Counted from the stretch's first letter, positions 44,247 to 54,008 are shown. The stretch: 64,000 nt of DNA from JAGDZR01 sp049115695 (GCA_049115695.1 JAGDZR010000003.1:62001-126000); one strand, 5' to 3'. Made by a program: numbers and translations. The notes: a model not told the origin generated them from the sequence alone.

Positions 44247-46139
44247 CTAATATAAAACCCTAAAACGAATGGTGCCTCTGATTTTTTTCAATTCTTTTAT
44301 CACGTCATCCTTATAGTTCCGATCTATATCAGTTATAACGTAACCAATGCGTTCATTGGTTTTCAAATATTGTCCAACAATATTCAACTGTTGTCCGGCT
44401 AGCACTTTGTTGATTTCTGCAAGTACGCCAGGTTCATTTTCATGAATATGAATAAATCGGTGCACTACATTCATAGTAGGCAGCACAATATTTGGGAAAT
44501 TGACACTATTGGAAGTTGATCCTGTATTGATATAATCCATTATTCTGGCAGGCACAAAATCAGCAATATTTCGTTGGGCCTCTAGCGTGCTGCCACCAAT
44601 ATGAGGAGTAAGAATAGTATTGGGAAGTCCTCGTAGTTCGGACATAAACTCGTCCTTGTTGCTCATGGGCTCGTCCGGGAATACGTCGACACCTGAACCT
44701 CCGACTTTTCCTGATTCGATGGCTCCTTTGAGTGCCTGAATGTCCACAACTTTGCCACGGCTCAAATTGAGAAATATTACACCTTCCTTCATTTGGTCAA
44801 ATTCCTTCTTTCCAATGTAGTTGTTATTGGAGCTTCTGCCATCTACATGCAATGTGATGACATCTGCTTGCGGCAAAAGCTCTTCCAGATTTTCGCACCT
44901 GTGAGCATTTCCTAAAGCAAGTTTTTCTTGTAAATCAAAGTATATCACTCGCATTCCAAGTGTCTCTGCAAGTACAGAAAGTTGGGATCCAATGCTTCCA
45001 TACCCAATGATTCCCAGTGTTTTACCTCTTATTTCGAAACTATTAGAAGCTGATTTATTCCAATCTCCTTCATGCATGCCCGGCATTTTATCAACAAGAT
45101 TTCTCATTAATAAAATGATTTCTGCAATCGCCAGCTCAACCACAGAGCGTGTGTTTGAATACGGTGCATTGAAAACAGCTACACCTTTTCTTTCACATTC
45201 TTCCAGGTCTATTTGATTGGTTCCAATGCAAAACGCACCAATGGCATGCAATCGCTTAGCATTGGCTAGCACCTTTTTGGTCACTATAGTCTTGGAGCGA
45301 ATGCCCAAAATGCTAACGTCTTTGATTGCATCACATAATTCATCTTCGCCCATGCCACCAGGGTGAACTTCAACCTGGTAACCCTCTTTCTTCAATTTAT
45401 TGATACCATGCTCGTGAATATTTTCGAGCAGGAGAACTTTAATTCGGCTTTTGGGGTAGGAGAGTGCTCTGTCCATTTTATTTTCATATAAAACTTCATC
45501 AAGGTTAGGCGCTACGTGATCCGCATTTTCAATGACTGATTCTCTTTCAATATTCTCGGTGAAGGCATAAAATCTCTTTGCAAGGCCAGCTTTCTTTATT
45601 TCATAATCATTGAATCCATCACCTAGCACATGTACCTCACCATCAAGTTTTAAGGTTTCAATTTGCTTTGGTTTGCCATTGTTGGATGATAATATGTTAT
45701 TTTCATCAAATCCTACGATATTTCCATCAGCATCGTACTTAAAGTCATTTGCATAGACATTTTCAGCCTTTATACCATATTCGGCCACTACAGGAATGAT
45801 GAAATCTTTAAAACCATTTGACAGTATATAGAATTGGTCAGCGTACTGTTTAATAAACTCTTTGTTTCTGGAAAAACTCTCAGAAACTGAATCTTTTAAT
45901 CGATCCACCAATTCTGGCAAGTGATTTTTATTAGCCTGTAAGATGGCTATACGCTCTACCAATGATTCCCTGAATGACAATTTGCCCTCCATTCCAAGAT
46001 CTGTAACTTCTTTAATTCGCTTAAGCGCTTCATCTTTATCAGGCTTGGCGTCCAGGGCTATTTCGCCTAGTATGTCCAATGATTCAACTTTCGTGAATGT
46101 AGAATCAAAATCAATGATAAAATGTTTGAAATTTTGCAT
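44247..46139 (-). CDS. serA: SerB-like phosphatase fused to D-3-phosphoglycerate dehydrogenase
   Basis: 630 residues. Residues about 1-215 are a HAD phosphatase of the phosphoserine phosphatase type: DFDSTFTK (Asp10, Asp12), SNGFKDFIIPV, and VLGDGFNDYEIKKAGL. Residues about 230-550 are a SerA core: RSKTIVTKKVLANAKRL, GKTLGIIGYGSIGSQLS (NAD-binding), NLSRGKVVDIQAL and the catalytic His of TPHIGGSTLEAQ. Residues about 555-630 are an ACT domain (HIHENEPGVLAEINKVL), suggesting serine feedback. One polypeptide thus covers the first and last steps of serine synthesis, with serC two genes downstream. A TAATTTTG lies 20 bp upstream. Confidence 0.92.
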   Translation of the reverse strand: MQNFKHFIIDFDSTFTKVESLDILGEIALDAKPDKDEALKRIKEVTDLGMEGKLSFRESLVERIAILQANKNHLPELVDRLKDSVSESFSRNKEFIKQYADQFYILSNGFKDFIIPVVAEYGIKAENVYANDFKYDADGNIVGFDENNILSSNNGKPKQIETLKLDGEVHVLGDGFNDYEIKKAGLAKRFYAFTENIERESVIENADHVAPNLDEVLYENKMDRALSYPKSRIKVLLLENIHEHGINKLKKEGYQVEVHPGGMGEDELCDAIKDVSILGIRSKTIVTKKVLANAKRLHAIGAFCIGTNQIDLEECERKGVAVFNAPYSNTRSVVELAIAEIILLMRNLVDKMPGMHEGDWNKSASNSFEIRGKTLGIIGYGSIGSQLSVLAETLGMRVIYFDLQEKLALGNAHRCENLEELLPQADVITLHVDGRSSNNNYIGKKEFDQMKEGVIFLNLSRGKVVDIQALKGAIESGKVGGSGVDVFPDEPMSNKDEFMSELRGLPNTILTPHIGGSTLEAQRNIADFVPARIMDYINTGSTSNSVNFPNIVLPTMNVVHRFIHIHENEPGVLAEINKVLAGQQLNIVGQYLKTNERIGYVITDIDRNYKDDVIKELKKIRGTIRFRVLY

Positions 46140-46158
46140 AGGTTCGAAAAATAAAATT

Positions 46159-46166
46159 CAAAATTA
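46159..46166 (-). promoter_or_regulatory. Candidate -7 promoter element of the serAB gene (TAATTTTG)
   Basis: Minus-strand exact match to TAnnTTTG; predicts a leader of about 15 bases before ATG 46139. It occupies nearly the whole 27-bp gap to the divergent serine hydrolase ATG (46167). Confidence 0.4.
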
Positions 46167-47420
46167 ATGCGCTCGTATACATCTAAAGTAACAGGATGGG
46201 TTTTAATACTAATTGTATTTCCTTTTTTGTCATATTCACAAAAATCACCTCTGTATGATTCAATTATTTCAATGATTGATAGTGTTGTTGTAGCAGGAAT
46301 TCAAAACAAAGCATATCCAGGCGCTGTACTTTATGTGTCTCAGAAGGATTCAGTTTTAGTACATCGTGCATATGGCACACACCGATATGATAGTTCGAGG
46401 TACAATCATACTGATGACATCTTTGATTTGGCATCAGTTACCAAGGTGACAGCTGCAACACTTAGTTTAATGAAACTCTATGATAACGGATTGATTGATT
46501 TAGATAAATCTATTAATGAATATGTACCTGGATTGGGCCGGAGTAAGTTTGGTCAGGCATCTATTAGAAGTACTTTGGCTCATCAAGCAGGTTTGAGAGC
46601 CTGGATTCCGTATTGGCAGGACATGAAAACAGATAAAGGTTGGAAAAAGAGATTTTTTAGTGACTCACCTTCAGAAAAACATCAGATAAAGATTACAGAT
46701 AGTTTATATCTAACTAACAAGAACTATCAATACATTAAAAGACAGATTAGAAAAACTAAAGTCAATCCAGAACAGGGTTATGTGTACTCGGGATTGTTTT
46801 TCTATTTGATTCCTGAACTAGTAGAAAGCCTCACAGGTCAGGATTTTGAAACTTTTTTGAATCAGGAATTTTATCAACCACTTGGTGCCAGTACCACAGG
46901 TTTTAATCCTCTGGAGCGCTTCGATCAAAATCAAATTGTCCCAACGGAAGTTGACACGTTTTTCAGGATGGAACCGATTCACGGTACCGTACATGATGAA
47001 GGAGCTATACTAATGGGAGGAATCAGCGGTAACGCTGGATTGTTTTCCAATGCTAAGGATCTTGCTAAAGTCTGGTCAATGTTTTTACAAGATGGCAAAG
47101 TTGATACTATTCAGTATTTATCTCCTCAGACCCTTGATTTATTCACTACTGCCCAATTTCTCGGAAATAGACGTGGATTAGGGTTTGATAAACCACTTGT
47201 TAATTACGATAAGGATAAGAGCAGTGTTGCTAAAGCGGCTGGTTTCAGAAGTTACGGGCACTCTGGATACACAGGTCCGTTGGTATGGGCAGATCCCGAT
47301 ACTGATTTATTATTTATATTCCTGTGTAACAGAGTTTACCCATCTCGAAATCAGAGAATGATCTATGAACTTGGAATAAGGCCACAGCTTCATGAACTTG
47401 TTTATCAGTTGATCCGATAA
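46167..47420 (+). CDS. Exported beta-lactamase-fold serine hydrolase
   Basis: 417 residues. Signal peptide (GWVLILIVFPFLSYSQ), then a class C beta-lactamase/penicillin-binding fold: catalytic SxxK in DLASVTKVTAATLSL, Tyr motif VYSGLFFYLIPELVE (YSN-like), and a C-terminal GHSGYTGPLVWADP (HxG box). In many Bacteroidota this domain is fused to a family 3 glycoside hydrolase; here it stands alone. The substrate may be a peptidoglycan peptide or an ester. Divergent from the serAB gene with 27 bp between starts. Confidence 0.9.
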   Translation: MRSYTSKVTGWVLILIVFPFLSYSQKSPLYDSIISMIDSVVVAGIQNKAYPGAVLYVSQKDSVLVHRAYGTHRYDSSRYNHTDDIFDLASVTKVTAATLSLMKLYDNGLIDLDKSINEYVPGLGRSKFGQASIRSTLAHQAGLRAWIPYWQDMKTDKGWKKRFFSDSPSEKHQIKITDSLYLTNKNYQYIKRQIRKTKVNPEQGYVYSGLFFYLIPELVESLTGQDFETFLNQEFYQPLGASTTGFNPLERFDQNQIVPTEVDTFFRMEPIHGTVHDEGAILMGGISGNAGLFSNAKDLAKVWSMFLQDGKVDTIQYLSPQTLDLFTTAQFLGNRRGLGFDKPLVNYDKDKSSVAKAAGFRSYGHSGYTGPLVWADPDTDLLFIFLCNRVYPSRNQRMIYELGIRPQLHELVYQLIR

Positions 47421-47483
47421 TTGGTGTTTGGTGCTAAAAATTGAGGTTGTGGAATGTATGTGCCGTTCATAAAACCTCATGTT

Positions 47484-47502
47484 ATTTAGAAACGTTCTAA
47501 AT
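47484..47502. promoter_or_regulatory. Perfect palindrome, candidate regulator-binding site
   Basis: ATTTAGAA-ACG-TTCTAAAT, two perfect 8-bp arms around 3 bases. It ends 8 bp before the -33 element of the respiratory operon promoter, a position suited to an activator. The regulator is unknown. Confidence 0.55.
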
Positions 47503-47510
47503 AGATCATA

Positions 47511-47541
47511 TTTTGCTGATAAAAATCAACTTATAAGTTTG
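47511..47541 (+). promoter_or_regulatory. Promoter of the actA-F/cox operon (TTTTG-N18-TAAGTTTG)
   Basis: TTG at 47513-47515, 18 bp, TAAGTTTG at 47534-47541: both halves of the Bacteroidota consensus at good spacing. Predicted start near 47546, giving a leader of about 130 bases before the actA ATG. The remainder of the 47421-47675 gap holds no gene. Confidence 0.65.
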
Positions 47542-47675
47542 TGAAAGTCAGGTATTTGAGTCTAATATGATCTGCGGGTTACGGATAAAAGCTTGGTAGG
47601 TTGCGTTTTCATGTTTGAAATACCCCAAGGCCACATTACTTTTGTAGCCGCTTGGACCTGAATGGTAAAAAATAA

Positions 47676-48944
47676 ATGTTAAAGAAGAGTTCTTCCAACC
47701 CGAAATTCACCCACATCTTTCTCGGATTTCTTTTTTTAATTTTTGTGTCTGTTTCGACAATGGCACAAGACGAGGCAGCTGCCGATCCGGCAGTGATTGC
47801 AGCGGGTGAAAAACTATATAAATCTAACTGTACTGCTTGTCATGCAATCAACGACATAGTCATTGGCCCTGCTCTTGGAGGAGTCAATGAGCGACGCGAT
47901 CGCGAATGGCTGGTAGCATGGATTCAAAATTCTCAGAAATTGATCCAGAGTGGTGATGAGACCGCAGTTGAGCTGTTTGAACAGTTCAACAAAACGGCCA
48001 TGCCAGCCTATCCCTTTTCCGAGGATGAGGTGGTTTCAATTCTAGAGTACATAAAAGTAGAGGAAGCAAAGCAGCCTGAGGTGGTCGTGGATGCGGCTGC
48101 TGGTACAGGAGGGGGTGAACAAGCTGGAGAACAAGTATCAGGTTATGTAAATGCTGTGATGATTGGATTAGTAGTTGTACTGGTCCTAATCCTAGTGGTA
48201 CTTACAATGATCGTTTCAGTTCTTACGAAATACTTGAAGGATCAGAAGGAGCTTGATGAAAGCGATCTGGAAGTGGTTGATCAAAAACTCAACCTTGGTA
48301 AGCTTATAAGAAGTGATCTGGTAGTTGGCGCTGCAATATTCATTTTCAGTGCAGTAGCACTAAAGACTTTAATAGATGGGGCTTATACCATAGGTATTCA
48401 GCAAGGATATCAGCCAACTCAACCCATTGCATTTTCTCATCAGCTTCACGCAGGTGAGTATGAGATTGATTGCAAGTATTGTCACACAGGGGTAACCAAA
48501 GGCAAATCCGCCAATATTCCCTCTCCTAATATATGTATGAACTGTCACGTGTCTATTAAGACAGATAGTAAGGAGATTGAAAAGATTTACGCTGCGATAG
48601 ACTATGATCCATCTACAGGCCAATATGGAGATAACACCAAGCCTATAGAGTGGGTTAGGATTCATAATCTTCCGGATTTAGCATATTTCAATCACTCTCA
48701 GCATGTGGTAGTTGGGGATATTGAATGTCAGACTTGTCACGGTCCTATTGAGGAAATGGAAGTCGTGTATCAGCACGCTAATTTGACCATGGGATGGTGT
48801 ATTAATTGTCATCGCGAAACGGATGTTAATACCAAAGGCAATGGTTACTATGATAAATTGGTGAAGTTGCATGCTGAAAAGAGTAAAGAACCAATGAAAG
48901 TAGAAGACATTGGTGGTCTTGAATGTTCAAAATGTCATTATTAA
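47676..48944 (+). CDS. actA: Alternative complex III subunit A, multiheme cytochrome c with extra N-terminal heme domain
   Basis: 422 residues. Signal peptide (to about residue 30), then a class I cytochrome c domain with heme site CTACH at Cys52 and Met ligand candidate in TAMPAYPFSEDEV. A membrane helix follows (about 155-180) and a second hydrophobic segment near 215-230, then the ActA domain with five CxxCH sites: CKYCH, CMNCH, CQTCH, CINCH and CSKCH. ActA passes electrons from the quinol-oxidising complex to the oxidase. The characterised ActA proteins carry five hemes; the monoheme domain makes six here. First gene of the operon. Confidence 0.93.
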   Translation: MLKKSSSNPKFTHIFLGFLFLIFVSVSTMAQDEAAADPAVIAAGEKLYKSNCTACHAINDIVIGPALGGVNERRDREWLVAWIQNSQKLIQSGDETAVELFEQFNKTAMPAYPFSEDEVVSILEYIKVEEAKQPEVVVDAAAGTGGGEQAGEQVSGYVNAVMIGLVVVLVLILVVLTMIVSVLTKYLKDQKELDESDLEVVDQKLNLGKLIRSDLVVGAAIFIFSAVALKTLIDGAYTIGIQQGYQPTQPIAFSHQLHAGEYEIDCKYCHTGVTKGKSANIPSPNICMNCHVSIKTDSKEIEKIYAAIDYDPSTGQYGDNTKPIEWVRIHNLPDLAYFNHSQHVVVGDIECQTCHGPIEEMEVVYQHANLTMGWCINCHRETDVNTKGNGYYDKLVKLHAEKSKEPMKVEDIGGLECSKCHY

Positions 48945-48977
48945 ATTTTCAAATCCTGAAGCGCACGCTAGCTTGAT

Positions 48978-51900
48978 ATGAAACAACCGAAAACATACTG
49001 GAAAGGCCTAGAACAGCTGAAAAGCGACCCTCAATTTGAGGAGAGGTCAAAAAAAGAATTTCCAGAGTATTTACCTATTAATGAGTCGGAAGGAGAGCCT
49101 ACACGACGGGACTTCCTGAAATACATGGGATTTGGACTTGCAGCGGTTACAGTTGCTGCATGTGAAGCTCCGGTAAGAAAAGCGATTCCCTATGTAAAGA
49201 AACCTAACAATTTGGATCCAAGTGTTCCAAATTATTATGCTTCGACTTACGTTTCTGGTAGTGACTATGCCAATGTGGTTGTAAAAACCAGAGAAGGCAG
49301 ACCTATCAAGGTAGAGGGTAACAAAATGTCATCAACCAGTGGAGGAGGAACAAATCCACAAATTGAGGCATCTGTACTTTCCCTGTATGACAAGGAAAGA
49401 TTGCAAAACCCAAAAATTGATGGAGCTGATGCAACGTGGGCCGATGTAGATAAAGCTGTGACAACCGCATTGTCAGCAGCATCTGGCACAGTTTATTTGG
49501 TTACTAATTCGGTTGCGAGTCCTTCGACAATAAAAGCAATTGATGAGTTAAAAGCTCAATATCCTAGTGTGAAGCAGGTTGCTTATGATCAATATTCACA
49601 AAGCGCGCTATTAGATGCCCATGGCGAAACGTTCGGTAAGCGTGCAATGCCATCTTACGACTATAGCAAGTGTAAAACGATTGTTTCATTTGAGGCTGAT
49701 TTCTTAGGAATCTGGCCAAATAATACACTTAACAATAAGCAATTTGCAGCTTCGAGAAAGTTAGGCGATGACAAAAAAGAAATGTCTCGTTTATACGCTT
49801 TCGAAAGCATTCTTTCATTAACCGGTGCAAATGCCGATTACAGAACAATGCTTAAGCCTTCTCAACAAGGTCTATATGTTGCAAATCTCTACAATAAAAT
49901 TGCCAGCAAATTAGGTGCAGCATCATTGAGTGTTAGCAAAGTAGCAGATGATGTTAACCTGACGAAAGCTGCAAATGACCTATTAAAAAGTAAGGGAAGT
50001 TCAATTGTTGTTTCAGGAACGAATGATCCGAATGTGCAGAAGATAGTAGTAGCCATTAATGAGCTACTTGGCAACTACGGAAGCACACTTGACATTGCAA
50101 AACATCAGAATGTAAGGTCCGGAGATGATAAGGCATTTGCTGAGTTTGTCAGCGATATAAAGGCTGGAAGTGCTGCTGGCGTAATCTTCTACAATTGCAA
50201 TCCAGTTTATGATCACGCAAATGGCGCTGATATAAAAGAGGGTCTTGCTAAAATTGGTTTCAGTGTTTCAACATCAGATAGAAATGACGAAACTTCTTCT
50301 TTGACAAAAATTGTAGCTCCAGATTCACATTACCTTGAGTCCTGGAATGATTTTGAACTGGTTCCCGGAGAATTGAGTTTATCTCAACCAACAATCAGTA
50401 ACATATTCAATACCAGACAAGCACAGGAGTCATTTTTGACCTGGTCGGGCAATTCGTCTAGCTATTATGATTTTATAAAGACAAACTGGGAAGCAGAAGT
50501 ATTTGGGAATGTTGAGGGGGATTTTTATGATTTCGAGGCATTTTTCGATAAATGTTTGCACGATGGTGTTTTACAAGTAGCGAGTGTTGATGAAACGCTA
50601 ACGGCGGATTTATCTACCATTGCTGATGCAGCTGCAGGTATTTCGACTGCATATTCTGACAATTCTTCGGAAATGGAGCTTGTGTTGTATATGAGCAACT
50701 CAGTTGGCAATGGTATTCAAGCCAACAATCCATGGTTGCAGGAATTACCAGATCCGATTACTAAGGTGACTTGGGAAAACTACATTATAGTTTCCCCTAA
50801 GCATGCCGAAGAGTTGAATATCGAAATTGACGATATGAATACTCAGGTAGGCACTATTACCGTAGGAGGTGAGACATTCACCTTACCAATGGTAATACAA
50901 CCTGGACTTAAGTACGGAACAGTAGGTATAGCGCTTGGCTATGGTAGAACTGCAGCTGGAAAAGTTGCAAATGGTGTTGGATACAATGCCTATCCACTGT
51001 TATCAAGCAATAATGGTTACACCCAATACACCGTATCGGGTGTTTCTGTTTCAAATACAAATGAATCGTACGCATTGGCTCATACTCAAACTGCCCATAC
51101 TTATATGGGGAGAGAGACTATTATTCAGGAGTCTGTGCTTTCAGAATATCAAAAGGATCCTCAGGCTGGTCGTCAGTTCCCTAAAATTGCAACAAAGGAC
51201 GGGATGAAGAAACCTTATGCCATTTCATTATGGAAAGGGCATGAGTACGCAAATCACCATTGGGGATTGGTAGTAGATCTTAACAGTTGTACGGGTTGTG
51301 CTACGTGTTCGGTTTCTTGTCAAACCGAAAACAATATTCCTGTTGTTGGAAAAGATCAGGTAATCAGAAGACGGGATATGCACTGGATTCGTATCGACAG
51401 GTACTACAGCAGTCAAGCTCCTGAAGATGCAGGTATTGGTGACAAGAGATGGGAAAAGGCAACTGAAAATCCTGAAGTGACTTTCCAACCTATGATGTGT
51501 CAGCACTGCAACAATGCTCCATGTGAGACTGTTTGTCCAGTAGCTGCAACTACACATAGTACAGAAGGACTCAACCAGATGACCTACAACAGATGTGTTG
51601 GCACGAGATATTGTGCAAACAACTGTCCTTACAAAGTGAGAAGATTCAACTGGTTCAAGTTCCATGATAACGATAAGTTCCCTGATAACCTATCACAGAA
51701 CAATGACCTAGGAAAAATGGTCTTGAACCCAGATGTAACCGTTCGATCCAGAGGTGTGATTGAGAAATGTTCATTCTGCGTTCAAAGAATTCAGGCAGGT
51801 AAGCTTGAGGCTAAGAAAGAAGGAAGAAGAATTGCAGATGGTGAAGTAACTACAGCATGTGCGTCATCATGTCCTTCTGATGCATTGGTGTTTGGTGATA

Positions 51901-52094
51901 TGAAAGATCCAAATAGTGAAATTTCTAAGTTGCTCAAAATTCAGAAAAGCGGCAAAGGTGTTGAATCTCAGGAACCTAGAGCTTATCATGTACTCGAGGA
52001 AGTAGGCGTGATGCCGAACGTTTGGTACTTGACCAAAATTAGAAATAAAGATAAAGTAGAGACAAAAGGGGCTGGAACAGAAGCTCATTCATAA
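48978..52094 (+). CDS. actB: Alternative complex III subunit B (molybdopterin-oxidoreductase-like plus FeS)
   Basis: 1038 residues. An N-terminal twin-arginine-like variant RRDFLKYMGFGLAAVTVAAC leads to a large domain (about 60-720) related to molybdopterin oxidoreductases but without an evident cofactor site. The C-terminal ferredoxin-like part (about 740-1000) has four Cys clusters: CTGCATCSVSC, CQHCNNAPCETVCP, CVGTRYCANNCP and the pair CSFC...CASSCP. It binds three or four iron-sulfur clusters in the known complex and lies on the periplasmic side. Follows actA by 33 bp. Confidence 0.95.
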   Translation: MKQPKTYWKGLEQLKSDPQFEERSKKEFPEYLPINESEGEPTRRDFLKYMGFGLAAVTVAACEAPVRKAIPYVKKPNNLDPSVPNYYASTYVSGSDYANVVVKTREGRPIKVEGNKMSSTSGGGTNPQIEASVLSLYDKERLQNPKIDGADATWADVDKAVTTALSAASGTVYLVTNSVASPSTIKAIDELKAQYPSVKQVAYDQYSQSALLDAHGETFGKRAMPSYDYSKCKTIVSFEADFLGIWPNNTLNNKQFAASRKLGDDKKEMSRLYAFESILSLTGANADYRTMLKPSQQGLYVANLYNKIASKLGAASLSVSKVADDVNLTKAANDLLKSKGSSIVVSGTNDPNVQKIVVAINELLGNYGSTLDIAKHQNVRSGDDKAFAEFVSDIKAGSAAGVIFYNCNPVYDHANGADIKEGLAKIGFSVSTSDRNDETSSLTKIVAPDSHYLESWNDFELVPGELSLSQPTISNIFNTRQAQESFLTWSGNSSSYYDFIKTNWEAEVFGNVEGDFYDFEAFFDKCLHDGVLQVASVDETLTADLSTIADAAAGISTAYSDNSSEMELVLYMSNSVGNGIQANNPWLQELPDPITKVTWENYIIVSPKHAEELNIEIDDMNTQVGTITVGGETFTLPMVIQPGLKYGTVGIALGYGRTAAGKVANGVGYNAYPLLSSNNGYTQYTVSGVSVSNTNESYALAHTQTAHTYMGRETIIQESVLSEYQKDPQAGRQFPKIATKDGMKKPYAISLWKGHEYANHHWGLVVDLNSCTGCATCSVSCQTENNIPVVGKDQVIRRRDMHWIRIDRYYSSQAPEDAGIGDKRWEKATENPEVTFQPMMCQHCNNAPCETVCPVAATTHSTEGLNQMTYNRCVGTRYCANNCPYKVRRFNWFKFHDNDKFPDNLSQNNDLGKMVLNPDVTVRSRGVIEKCSFCVQRIQAGKLEAKKEGRRIADGEVTTACASSCPSDALVFGDMKDPNSEISKLLKIQKSGKGVESQEPRAYHVLEEVGVMPNVWYLTKIRNKDKVETKGAGTEAHS

Positions 52095-52104
52095 ATAATA
52101 GATT

Positions 52105-53472
52105 ATGACCTCAGAATCTGTAGTAAGAGAACCATTAGTTACTGGAGGTAAAACGGTACATGATGTAACCGTTGATATTTCCAGCAGGGTAGAAGAAAAG
52201 CCTCAGCCGTTATGGATGCTTGCCATGGCAGTTTCTTTAGGCTTGCTCGCTATCGGAGTTTACGCGGTTTACCTGCTTGTATGGGAAGGTGTAGGCATGT
52301 GGGGACTCAACAAAACTGTTGATTGGGCCTGGGATATCACTAACTTCGTTTGGTGGGTAGGTATTGGTCACGCAGGAACATTGATTTCCGCCATTTTATT
52401 GCTCTTCCGTCAGCGATGGAGAATGTCAATTAACCGAGCAGCGGAAGCCATGACTATTTTCGCTGTTATTTGTGCACTTCAGTTCCCCATTCTTCACACA
52501 GGAAGACCATGGTTGTCTATTTATTGGCTTTTCCCGCTTCCCAACACTTGGGGATCGCTTTGGGTAAACTTCAATTCACCTTTGTTGTGGGATGTTTTTG
52601 CAATTTCTACTTATTTCTCGGTTTCATTAGTATTCTGGTACATCGGATTGATTCCTGATTTCGCAACCATAAGAGATAGAGCTAAAAACTCAATATCAAA
52701 GGCGATTTATGGCGCTTTGAGCTTTGGATGGGTTGGAGCAGCTAAATCTTGGAGTAGATATGAAACTGTATCTCTGGTGTTGGCTGGATTAGCGACACCA
52801 TTGGTTCTAAGTGTACACACCATTGTATCCTTTGATTTTGCGACATCAATTATGCCGGGTTGGCATACGACAATTTTCCCTCCATACTTCGTGGCAGGAG
52901 CGATTTTCTCTGGATTTGCAATGGTATTGACCTTGCTAATTATTACCAGGAAGGTCTATAAACTAGAAGATTATATTACAATACAGCACATCGAATTGAT
53001 GAACATTGTAATCATTATTACAGGTTCGATAGTGGGTGTCGCCTATATCACAGAGTTGTTCATCGCCTGGTATTCAGGAGTTGAGATGGAGCAATATGCG
53101 TTCTTAAACAGAGTTTCTGGTCCTTATTGGTGGGCATACTGGAGTATGATGACCTGTAATGTGGTCTCTCCACAATTGTTTTGGTTTAGAAAGATCAGGA
53201 CCAATATTGCAGCCACATTTGTCTTATCGATTGTCGTGAACATCGGTATGTGGTTTGAAAGATTTGTGATTATCGTAACTTCATTACATAGAGACTTCCT
53301 GCCTTCAAGTTGGGCAATGTTCTACCCAACAGCTGTAGATGTGGGAGTATATGTATTCACCTTTGGTTTGTTCTTCACATGTTTCTTCCTTTTTGCGAAG
53401 TTCTTCCCTGTGATCAATATGGCAGAGGTAAAAAGTATTATTAAATCAACAGGAGAAAAAGCATCTAAATAA
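52105..53472 (+). CDS. actC: Alternative complex III subunit C (NrfD/polysulfide reductase-like)
   Basis: 455 residues with about ten membrane helices. It shows the NrfD family block WWVGIGHAGTLISAILLLF and the SIVVNIGMWFERFVIIVTSL segment near the C-terminus. It provides a quinol-binding site in the membrane. The last base is shared with the actD start region. Confidence 0.95.
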   Translation: MTSESVVREPLVTGGKTVHDVTVDISSRVEEKPQPLWMLAMAVSLGLLAIGVYAVYLLVWEGVGMWGLNKTVDWAWDITNFVWWVGIGHAGTLISAILLLFRQRWRMSINRAAEAMTIFAVICALQFPILHTGRPWLSIYWLFPLPNTWGSLWVNFNSPLLWDVFAISTYFSVSLVFWYIGLIPDFATIRDRAKNSISKAIYGALSFGWVGAAKSWSRYETVSLVLAGLATPLVLSVHTIVSFDFATSIMPGWHTTIFPPYFVAGAIFSGFAMVLTLLIITRKVYKLEDYITIQHIELMNIVIIITGSIVGVAYITELFIAWYSGVEMEQYAFLNRVSGPYWWAYWSMMTCNVVSPQLFWFRKIRTNIAATFVLSIVVNIGMWFERFVIIVTSLHRDFLPSSWAMFYPTAVDVGVYVFTFGLFFTCFFLFAKFFPVINMAEVKSIIKSTGEKASK

Positions 53473-54008
53473 TGGCTAACACAAATTTCTTAGTTGGAGT
53501 ATACGAAGATGAAGATGTGCTTTTAGATGCGATCAGAAATGTTCGCAGCGGAGGGGTGCAAATTCATGAAGTATTCAGTCCGTTTCCAGTTCATGGTATT
53601 GAAGATGCCCTTGGGTATAAGGGATCAAGGCTTTCAATTGTAGCCTTTTTGTTCGGAGCTTTAGGAACCACCTTGGCACTTACCATGCAGATTGGCATGA
53701 TGGGAGTTGATTGGCCAATGATCATTGGAGGAAAGGATTTTATCCCTTTTCCAGCATTCATTCCAGTTACATTTGAGTTGACCGTTTTGTTATCTGCATT
53801 TGGCATGGTAGGTACTTTCCTTGTGATCAGCGATCTCAAGCCTTGGTCCAAACCACGAATCTTCGATATAAGAATTACGGATGACAAGCATGTAATTGCT
53901 GTAGATTTAGATAAAAACAATGCTTCTCCTGAAGAAATTTCTAAACTGCTTAAGGACAATGGAGCAAGTGAGGTTAACGCGAAAAATTTCGATGAAGATG
54001 AGGCTTAA
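53472..54008 (+). CDS. actD: Alternative complex III subunit D (DUF3341)
   Basis: 178 residues: an N-terminal soluble region (LVGVYEDEDVLLDAIRNVRS, HEVFSPFPVHGIEDALG), two membrane helices (about 58-80 and 95-120) and a C-terminal cytoplasmic domain. DUF3341 is the ActD signature. Overlaps actC by one base and actE by 17 bases. Confidence 0.95.
   Translation: MANTNFLVGVYEDEDVLLDAIRNVRSGGVQIHEVFSPFPVHGIEDALGYKGSRLSIVAFLFGALGTTLALTMQIGMMGVDWPMIIGGKDFIPFPAFIPVTFELTVLLSAFGMVGTFLVISDLKPWSKPRIFDIRITDDKHVIAVDLDKNNASPEEISKLLKDNGASEVNAKNFDEDEA

Noticed and set aside
48543..48560. Second CACGTG in actA
   Set aside because: Flanks do not form the parS inverted repeat.
51228..51665. Minus-strand 145-codon frame inside actB
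   Set aside because: Antisense to the iron-sulfur domain of ActB; composition is that of a shadow frame.
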